Source of the DNA: Sphingomonas sp. NFR15
GTDB taxonomy: Bacteria > Pseudomonadota > Alphaproteobacteria > Sphingomonadales > Sphingomonadaceae
NCBI RefSeq assembly: GCF_900103265.1
Contig: NZ_FMWX01000002.1
Location: 496,001 to 560,000 of the forward strand
Length of the DNA stretch: 64,000 nucleotides
Reading direction: 5' to 3'
Within the stretch, counting starts at the first letter, position 1. The number at the start of each line of letters is the position of its first letter. Both the position numbers and the translations under genes were made by a program. Positions 58,281 through 64,000 of this stretch are shown in pieces. Under the pieces are notes generated by a model. It was given only the letters and a program-made list of their open reading frames with translations. It made no database searches and was not told the DNA's origin.

Positions 58281-59429
58281 TCAGGCGACCGGCGCTTCTA
58301 CCGGTCGCACCGGCGTGGTCGGGTTGGGCTGGGCGAACCGCTCGAACAGCCGCTGTCCAGGCAATTCGATCCAGCGGTGGCTCAACACCGCCAGTCCGAT
58401 CACCATCGCGGCACAGACCAGCGCCAGCAGGTCCATCGTCCCCGGCGGGCCGAAGTCGATCAGCGTGGCGCCGCCGACGTCGCGATACAGCGGCACGTGA
58501 AGCAGACTCTGCGCCGCCCGCACCACCCCGCCGAGCGCCGAGAAGAGCACGAAATGCAGCAGGTAGATCGAATAGGAGAGCTTCCCGAGCAACGCCCAAG
58601 GCCGCCCCGCCAACACACGTGACACCGCGCCGCCATCGAACGCGAACACCAGCACGACCAGCGCGAAGATCAGGATCGACGAGAAGCCATCGACGGGCGC
58701 GAACCAGTATAATCCGGCGACCAGGACGACCGCGCCGGCCTCCCACATCGTCGCATGAGGCAACCGCGCGCCGCGCAGGCTGTGAAAGATCCGGTACACG
58801 AGATGCCCGGTGAAGAAGCCGCAGATACAGCTCGCCAGCCCTTTGAACTGCGTCTCGGGCCAATCCGGGCGATAGAGTTCGAGTGCGACCAGCGCGGCGC
58901 CCCCCGTCGCGACCAGCAGCACGGCGGGCACGATCGTCCGGCCGCGACATGCCACGGCAACCGCGCCGAACACCAGGCAGGTGTAGAATTCGACGCTGAT
59001 CGACCAGCTCGGCCCGTTCCAGCTATAGTCGCGAAGCGGGGTGATCGCTTGCAGCAGGAACAGATTGACGACCAGCGAACCGATCCCGTTCGCGCCGACG
59101 AACGGCGGCTGGCCGCTCGGCACGCCGGCTTTCACCATCGCCCATTTGACCAGTTCGAGCGCCACCAGCGCGCCGAGCGTCACGACGTGCAACGGGTAAA
59201 GCCGCCCGATCCGCCGCACGACGAACCGGCGTGCCTCTCCGCCAGCCGCCAGCCGGGCGCCGTAGGCGTGCGTGATGACGAAGCCCGACAGCACGAAGAA
59301 GAACGGCACCGACAGCCCGCCATGCCGGATCGGCGGAAACGCGTAAAACGCGCCATTGGCGGACAAATGGAAGAACAGCACGAGCAGCGCCGCCAGCCCG
59401 CGCCAGGAATCGAGCGCGCGGAACCTCAT
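58281..59429 (-). CDS. Acyltransferase 3 family membrane protein (polysaccharide O-acylation)
   Basis: 382 residues; the start overlaps the GT4 stop (ATGA). About ten transmembrane helices; the family opening RALDSWRGLAALLVLFFHLS carries the conserved Arg and His, then SVPFFFVLSGFVITHAYG and FFTGHLVYRIF. These proteins move acetyl or other acyl groups across the inner membrane onto sugars. Placed among glycosyltransferases, it likely O-acetylates the exopolysaccharide. Confidence 0.93.
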   Translation of the reverse strand: MRFRALDSWRGLAALLVLFFHLSANGAFYAFPPIRHGGLSVPFFFVLSGFVITHAYGARLAAGGEARRFVVRRIGRLYPLHVVTLGALVALELVKWAMVKAGVPSGQPPFVGANGIGSLVVNLFLLQAITPLRDYSWNGPSWSISVEFYTCLVFGAVAVACRGRTIVPAVLLVATGGAALVALELYRPDWPETQFKGLASCICGFFTGHLVYRIFHSLRGARLPHATMWEAGAVVLVAGLYWFAPVDGFSSILIFALVVLVFAFDGGAVSRVLAGRPWALLGKLSYSIYLLHFVLFSALGGVVRAAQSLLHVPLYRDVGGATLIDFGPPGTMDLLALVCAAMVIGLAVLSHRWIELPGQRLFERFAQPNPTTPVRPVEAPVA

Positions 59430-60634
59430 ACCCCGCCCTCCCCGATCAACAGGCCGCGCGCCGACCGTGACATTGCCGCCGACGGGCCATGTCGCACGCT
59501 GGCGATCGCCGCCAGCGTGCGTTCGGCAATCGCGTCGATACCAATATTGTCCTGTGCGAAGTCCCGCGCGGCGAGCGACATGCTACGCCGCGCCGCCGGG
59601 CTGAGTGCGAGCGCGCGGCGCATTGCCCCGGCGAAAGCGGCCGGCGTCGCCTCATCGACGATGACGCCATTATGCCCATGCGACACGACCTCCGCCACGC
59701 CGCTCGCCCGGAACACGATCGGGATGACCCCCGCCGACATCGCTTCCAGCAGCGCGTTCGACTGGCCTTCACGCCGCGACGCGCACACGAAGAAGTCGCT
59801 CGCCTGCAACTCGGGGTAGACATCGGCGACGAAGCCCGCGAACGTCACCGGGGATCCCGCGGACGCGAGCGGCGCGAGCCGGTCCCGCTCCGGCCCGTCC
59901 CCGACGAGCCGCAAGCGGAAGTCGATTCCCGCCGCCGCCAGCGCCATCGCGGCTTCGTACAGCACATCGACATTCTTGTCGGGGTGAAGCCGCGCGGCAT
60001 AGATGAAACCGCGCCCGTCGCGCTGCGCGAGCGCCAGGTGCAGATCGTCGAGCGGCGGCAAGGCGACGCCATTCGGAAACTCGGCGATCCGTGCCGGTGC
60101 GACCCGCGCCTCGCGCAGTTCGTTCGCGATCTGGCTGCTGTTCGCGACGAACATATCGACCCGCCGCCGCAGCAACCACTCGACCAGCCGCCCGTATAGA
60201 AACTTCTTGCCGCGCAACGCGGCGAACTCGGACGCGTCGCCGCCGCCGCCGAGCTTCACCAGCAGCGGCGCGGCATTCCACCATGCCGCCAGCGCCGGCC
60301 CCAGCGCGTGCAGCCGCGCATGGAAGACATAGACGGGAACGCCGCGCCACTCCGGGCCGCGCAGCCGCCACGGCACCCACATGCTCCACGCCAGGAACGA
60401 CAGAATGTTGCGGCCACCGAGGTTGGGCCAGGCGCGCACGCGTTTGCGCACGATCCGTCCGAACTCGGTCCGCTCCTCGAGCCGCACGTCTCGCGAGCGC
60501 GTCGGCGCGACCAATGTCACCGCCACGCCCTTGCGCCCCAGCGCTTCGGCGAGGATGCGTGCCTGCCGCTCCGCACCGCCGTAGCTGTCGGGGAAATAGG
60601 TCGCCACCGCGAGGATCAACGATCGCTCAGCCAT
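59426..60634 (-). CDS. Family 4 glycosyltransferase
   Basis: 402 residues from ATG 60634 (a second ATG at 60637). GT-B fold: VATYFPDSYGGAERQARILA, ANSSQIANELREARVAPARI, FIYAARLHPDKNVDVLYEAA, then CASRREGQSNALLEAMSAGV with donor-site Glu pair. It contributes a sugar to the polysaccharide repeat. Overlaps the acyltransferase start by four bases. Confidence 0.93.
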   Translation of the reverse strand: MAERSLILAVATYFPDSYGGAERQARILAEALGRKGVAVTLVAPTRSRDVRLEERTEFGRIVRKRVRAWPNLGGRNILSFLAWSMWVPWRLRGPEWRGVPVYVFHARLHALGPALAAWWNAAPLLVKLGGGGDASEFAALRGKKFLYGRLVEWLLRRRVDMFVANSSQIANELREARVAPARIAEFPNGVALPPLDDLHLALAQRDGRGFIYAARLHPDKNVDVLYEAAMALAAAGIDFRLRLVGDGPERDRLAPLASAGSPVTFAGFVADVYPELQASDFFVCASRREGQSNALLEAMSAGVIPIVFRASGVAEVVSHGHNGVIVDEATPAAFAGAMRRALALSPAARRSMSLAARDFAQDNIGIDAIAERTLAAIASVRHGPSAAMSRSARGLLIGEGGV

Positions 60635-60737
60635 CATACCCGCCGCTCGCGTGCGAGGGAGCGCGCGCCGCGCCGCCTTCGCTGCCGTCGTATCTCGCGC
60701 GCATCGCCGCCCCCACAGACGAAACCAGGATTCATCA

Positions 60738-61622
60738 CTATTTGTAGACCCGCAGGTCATCGAAGGAGACCGTCTGCGGCAATGTCCGCACACTATCCTG
60801 AGGATTGATGGACAGCGTCATGTTGAAATAGAAAGGACGCGTGAAGAAGTCGGCATCGGCCGCGATGCGCGCGACTTCCTTGCGGTCCATGTACACGACC
60901 AGCGCCGGCTTTCCGTCGATCTCGGCGATCCCGCGCAGATCGACACCGTAAAGATGCCAGCCGAAGTCGGCGATCGCATCCATGCCGGTGTAATCGGATC
61001 GTTTGGCATGCCCGCCCGGCTCTTGCGGACCCCAACGGTGTATCGAGTGATGATGGCCGCGCTTGTCGCCCGCGCCGAAATATTCGATCGCATCGACTTC
61101 GAGATGGCCGCGGCGGCGTGGGTCGTCCGGCGTCAGCAGCCAGAAGGCGCCCCAGGTACCGCGTGCGTTGGGGAACTGCGCGCGCACTTCGAAATAGCAG
61201 CCGACACAGGTGAAACCGTTGCGTCCGGGCACGATCTGCGCGCCCTGATAGGCTTGGTTGGCGTTGGTCGATTGCACGTTGCCGCTGTGGATGCCGTCCG
61301 CAGCCTGGTAGGCGCGCAGTTTGAGAACGCCGCCGGCAATGCTGTATGCGGCCCCGCCCGCCGGATCGAACCTCTCCAGCCCCACGTCGGCATGTTGCTT
61401 GGCCCACAGGATCGGGCCGCTCAGCGTATGGGGGGTGTTGAAAAGGTCTTCGAACACCAGCTTCGACGTGCTCAGGACGAGCGGGCTGCCGCGCTGGGCT
61501 TCACTCCAGCCATTGTCGGCGTAAGCGACACCCGGCAACAGGATGAGAACCGGCGCGAGAAACAGCGCGACCGGCGATGATGCCGCCCGGCCGCTCAGCC
61601 TCCGCATCTCCAATGCCCTCAT
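60738..61622 (-). CDS. GH16 family glycanase, exported
   Basis: 294 residues from ATG 61622 (GTG 61625 and ATG 61607 are alternatives). A signal peptide (VALFLAPVLILLPGVAYA) is followed by a beta-jelly-roll with the GH16 signature ExDxxE in LEVDAIEYFG, the substrate cleft RGTWGAFWLLTPDDP and a closing FYFNMTLSINPQDS. GH16 enzymes cut internal beta-glycosidic bonds; ExoK/ExsH of rhizobia trim succinoglycan. Lying inside a synthesis locus, it probably shortens or releases the polymer made here, rather than serving nutrition. Confidence 0.9.
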   Translation of the reverse strand: MRALEMRRLSGRAASSPVALFLAPVLILLPGVAYADNGWSEAQRGSPLVLSTSKLVFEDLFNTPHTLSGPILWAKQHADVGLERFDPAGGAAYSIAGGVLKLRAYQAADGIHSGNVQSTNANQAYQGAQIVPGRNGFTCVGCYFEVRAQFPNARGTWGAFWLLTPDDPRRRGHLEVDAIEYFGAGDKRGHHHSIHRWGPQEPGGHAKRSDYTGMDAIADFGWHLYGVDLRGIAEIDGKPALVVYMDRKEVARIAADADFFTRPFYFNMTLSINPQDSVRTLPQTVSFDDLRVYK

Positions 61623-61695
61623 CACCTGGAACCCCCGTCACCGTGGCCTTTGCCAATCGGCATCCTCTCCTGAGCCTCCGCTTCGGTGCGCCGCT

Positions 61696-62964
61696 TCACG
61701 CCCAGCGGTAGACCACTTGCTCCCCCCGCGCCGCGTCGCGCGCGGCCAGACGCTCCGCGACACGCGGCAACGCCAGCGTCTCGCGATATGCCTGGTCGAG
61801 CTGCGCGAACATCGCCGCGAACTTCCAGTCTTCGACCGGCGCACAGGACGCCGCGTGCGACATCCGCGCGAGCCGCACGTCGTCCCGCAACAGACCCACC
61901 GCCTCGTACGCGACCGATTGCGCGTCGGTACGCCGCACCACGATGCCGTTGACGCCGCTCTCGATGATCTCCTCGATGCCCCGCAGCGGGCTGACCACCG
62001 CGGGCTTGCCGCCGGCCAGGCTTTGCACGATCGTGCGCGGCAGGCCCTCTCGAAGCGACGCGAGCGCACAGACGTCGGCGAGCGCGACGAGCCGCTCGGG
62101 GTCCGAGCGATGCCCGAGCAGTTTCACCCGGTCGCCGACATCGAGCCGCTCGACCAGCGCCGCGAGCGTCTCGCGCTCGGGCCCGTCTCCGGCGATCAGC
62201 AACCGGATATCCTCGCCTGGCCGCGTCACCTCCGCGAAACCGGTGATGAACTCGGCCTGCCGCTTACGTGCTTCCAGCACCGCCATCATCAGGATCGTGC
62301 GCGGCTTGGCGGCGTCGGGTCCGACACCGATCAGGCCACGCCAGTCTTCGGGCCATGGCGCATTCTGGTAGCGCTCGACATCCATTCCCGAGCGGACCAC
62401 CGAGTGCAGCCGGTTCCCGCCGAGCCGGGCGAGCGCATAGGCATCGCGCGTGCCATGGCTGACGTGGATGAAATGGTCGGTCAGCGGGGCGGCGATATGT
62501 TCCGCCGCCAGATAGATCGCCTTTTCCGCGAGGCCAACGTTGCTGAACGGCAAGATGTGGACCCCGTGAATGACCGCCGGCACCTTGGCGTTGCTCGCGG
62601 CGAAGCGACCGACGATCCCCGCCTTGCTGGTATGGGTATGTACGACATCGGCCCGGATTTCCTCGAACAGCGCCGACAGGCGACGGTAGGCGGCGATGTC
62701 GCTCTTCGCGGACACCTCACGGACCATCTCTTCGACGAGATGCACCCGGACCGGAGTGCCGCGCCCGGTATATTCCTCGACATCCGACGAGCGCCCGCAA
62801 AACAGATGCACGATGTGGCCGGATTGCGCCTGATGGACGCACGACGCCCAGGTGTTCTCCTCGGCACCGCCCGACCGGTTCATTCGGGTCTGGACATGCG
62901 CGATAACGAGCGGCTGCTCGAAGCGCATCGATCTTGCGACATTCTCCCGCGCCCGCTGCATCAT
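61696..62964 (-). CDS. Family 4 glycosyltransferase
   Basis: 422 residues from ATG 62964 (GGGGAA upstream); ATG 62928 would give a start matching the family's usual N-terminus and is nearly as likely. GT-B fold: VIAHVQTRMNRSGGAEENTW, VVHTHTSKAGIVGRFAASNA, MMAVLEARKRQAEFITGFAE, then ASLREGLPRTIVQSLAGGKP with the EX7E-like site (REGLPRTIVQS, in which the second Glu is replaced by Gln). It is the most 5' complete glycosyltransferase gene of the locus within the window. A 280-base AT-rich gap separates it from the EpsI-like gene. Confidence 0.9.
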   Translation of the reverse strand: MMQRARENVARSMRFEQPLVIAHVQTRMNRSGGAEENTWASCVHQAQSGHIVHLFCGRSSDVEEYTGRGTPVRVHLVEEMVREVSAKSDIAAYRRLSALFEEIRADVVHTHTSKAGIVGRFAASNAKVPAVIHGVHILPFSNVGLAEKAIYLAAEHIAAPLTDHFIHVSHGTRDAYALARLGGNRLHSVVRSGMDVERYQNAPWPEDWRGLIGVGPDAAKPRTILMMAVLEARKRQAEFITGFAEVTRPGEDIRLLIAGDGPERETLAALVERLDVGDRVKLLGHRSDPERLVALADVCALASLREGLPRTIVQSLAGGKPAVVSPLRGIEEIIESGVNGIVVRRTDAQSVAYEAVGLLRDDVRLARMSHAASCAPVEDWKFAAMFAQLDQAYRETLALPRVAERLAARDAARGEQVVYRWA

Positions 62965-63120
62965 GACGGATTTCCCCAAATCCCGCGCACCATCATCCGC
63001 AATCTCACCGCGGAGACTTACGCAAACCACCCTTACTTCATCGAGATTTTTACGATCATCCCCACGGTGATCGTGGCATCATTTCTATGCGCGGCGCGCT
63101 ATCGCGTCAATATTATGATC

Positions 63121-63134
63121 TATACTTACGTATA
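63121..63134. promoter_or_regulatory. AT-rich inverted repeat in the exopolysaccharide intergenic region
   Basis: TATAC (63121-63125) and GTATA (63130-63134) form a perfect inverted repeat around TTAC, inside a markedly AT-rich stretch (about 63100-63180) of an otherwise GC-rich region. It lies upstream of the GT4 gene on the minus strand and may be part of its promoter or operator. No clear -35/-10 pair was fixed. Confidence 0.35.
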
Positions 63135-63244
63135 TGACGTGTCCGTTTCGGATTTATATGGAACTTTCTTTAGAGCGCGGGATATGGCCCTGAAATCCGG
63201 GGCCTCACCTGGTCCGCATCATCCGCTCAACATCGCGCAGCCGC

Positions 63245-63955
63245 TCACGCCGATCGGAGCGCCTCACCGACCAGCATCTTCAACAATGGCCGCCCCGCAT
63301 CGGCGAGCAGCTTCTCGAAGAAGCTCGCGAGCACGGCGTCCGCCGCAGCCGGGTCATCAGTGGCGAGCTCGTCGGTCAGGAACGAGGCACGCACCATCAC
63401 CCCATCGGGCAGGCGCAGCGCCAGGCTTTGACGGAACAAGGCCGCACGCACCGCCAGCGAGCCCGCCGGCAGCGCATCACCGATCCGCATGAAATACCCG
63501 ACCAGCTCGTTGCGCCCGAAGCGATCGCCGAGGAACCGTGTCACCACCGGCCCATCCGGCAGCGCAAGAGGCGCGAGGCGGCGGACCTTGAAGCCCTGGG
63601 TGGCGTAACAGAATTCGGGCCAGTGAAACCGGTCCTCCTGCCGAAGCTCGCGCTTGTAGACGATGCTGAGCATGATGCGCGGCAGCGCCGGTGCGACATA
63701 GTCGCGCTCGACGATGCGATCGTACATGTCCAGCGCCGCCGCGAAGGCGGCGTCGAGTTCGATGGGATCGACCATGTCCGCGCGGGAGGGCTGCAGCCGC
63801 CACGCGCCGAGTTGCGGCGGCAACGCCGTGAGCACCACGTCCCCCCCCGGCGGCACCGCGCGTTGCGCGCGCCGAAAGCCGATCGCCCCGACCGACGTGG
63901 CACCTGCGAGACCCGCGAACAACGCCGCGCCGAGCACGTCGCGGCGCTGGATCAT
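63245..63955 (-). CDS. EpsI-like exosortase-associated protein
   Basis: 236 residues. The N-terminal anchor (RRDVLGAALFAGLAGATSVG) is Tat-like or a single-span segment. The remainder fits EpsI (DUF3485): LPPQLGAWRLQP, VERDYVAPALPRIMLSIVYK, FCYATQGFKV (usually CYPxxGW, with one Cys retained), and VTRFLGDRFGRNELVGYFMR. EpsI proteins accompany exosortases in exopolysaccharide-linked protein sorting. Its ATG overlaps the stop of a partly visible upstream gene by four bases, as exosortase-epsI pairs commonly do. Confidence 0.8.
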   Translation of the reverse strand: MIQRRDVLGAALFAGLAGATSVGAIGFRRAQRAVPPGGDVVLTALPPQLGAWRLQPSRADMVDPIELDAAFAAALDMYDRIVERDYVAPALPRIMLSIVYKRELRQEDRFHWPEFCYATQGFKVRRLAPLALPDGPVVTRFLGDRFGRNELVGYFMRIGDALPAGSLAVRAALFRQSLALRLPDGVMVRASFLTDELATDDPAAADAVLASFFEKLLADAGRPLLKMLVGEALRSA

Positions 63956-64000
63956 GCCCGCGCCTCCACCGGGCCCAAGGCGCGGCCGAGCAGCATGAAG
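63952..64000 (-). CDS. C-terminal end of a gene cut by the window edge (possible exosortase)
   Basis: Only the last 15 residues are visible (FMLLGRALGPVEARA, stop TGA at 63954-63952). The four-base overlap with the EpsI-like gene suggests an operon; exosortase is the usual neighbour, but this tail alone cannot identify it. Confidence 0.4.
   Translation of the reverse strand, partial: FMLLGRALGPVEARA

Noticed and set aside
1..64000. Prophage, integrated plasmid or insertion sequence
   Set aside because: No integrase, transposase, phage structural gene, tRNA-linked attachment site or replication gene was seen.

Overview
The window is GC-rich, densely packed DNA from an alphaproteobacterium, most likely a sphingomonad. 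The grounds are three TonB-dependent receptors paired with glycan-degrading enzymes, a NagX/DUF5009 protein in a GlcNAc locus, a match to the alphaproteobacterial EcfG stress-promoter consensus, an EpsI-type exopolysaccharide locus, and ATGA-type gene overlaps throughout. No rRNA, tRNA, CRISPR array, transposase or phage gene was seen. All functional calls are by reading translated sequence; no database search was run.

Positions 1-27541 form a large glycan-utilisation region. It opens with the 3' part of a TonB-dependent receptor, a secreted tyrosine-phosphatase-like protein and a GH2 beta-galactosidase-like enzyme. A GntR/UTRA regulator then converges on a minus-strand GlcNAc operon: SIS-type GlcN-6-P deaminase, nagA, an EIIA-HPr-EI fusion, and a GlcNAc EIICB permease. 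Divergent from it run a second TonB receptor, a GH89 alpha-N-acetylglucosaminidase, an HGSNAT-like membrane acetyltransferase (NagX), a GH29 alpha-fucosidase and a GH43 enzyme. Converging on these is a minus-strand set of GH43, GH97 and a Tat-exported parallel beta-helix protein. Together they suggest outer-membrane uptake of a GlcNAc-containing branched glycan, periplasmic trimming, PTS import of GlcNAc, and conversion to fructose-6-P. The GH89/HGSNAT pair repeats two consecutive steps of lysosomal heparan sulfate breakdown.

Positions 27655-43113 hold housekeeping and envelope genes: a small acidic protein, an RlpA-like lipoprotein, a SirB1-like transglutaminase-fold protein, htpG, a 66-aa acidic protein, an SDR/patatin pair, a K+/H+-type antiporter with a porin and a TolA-like protein, a MATE exporter, a PhoP-like two-component system divergent from an OB-fold exported protein, and an MlaA homologue.

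Positions 43322-52341 hold a GT2 glycosyltransferase, an ECF sigma/FecR/TonB-receptor signalling set, a shikimate-dehydrogenase-like gene, a Tat-exported SDR behind an EcfG-type promoter, a fumarylacetoacetase/hydratase-fold enzyme divergent from a LacI regulator, and a small membrane protein.

Positions 52502-64000, all on the minus strand, look like an exopolysaccharide locus: UDP-glucuronate 4-epimerase, UDP-glucose dehydrogenase, an outer-membrane barrel, four glycosyltransferases, an O-acyltransferase, a GH16 glycanase, an EpsI-like protein and the tail of a further gene cut by the right edge.
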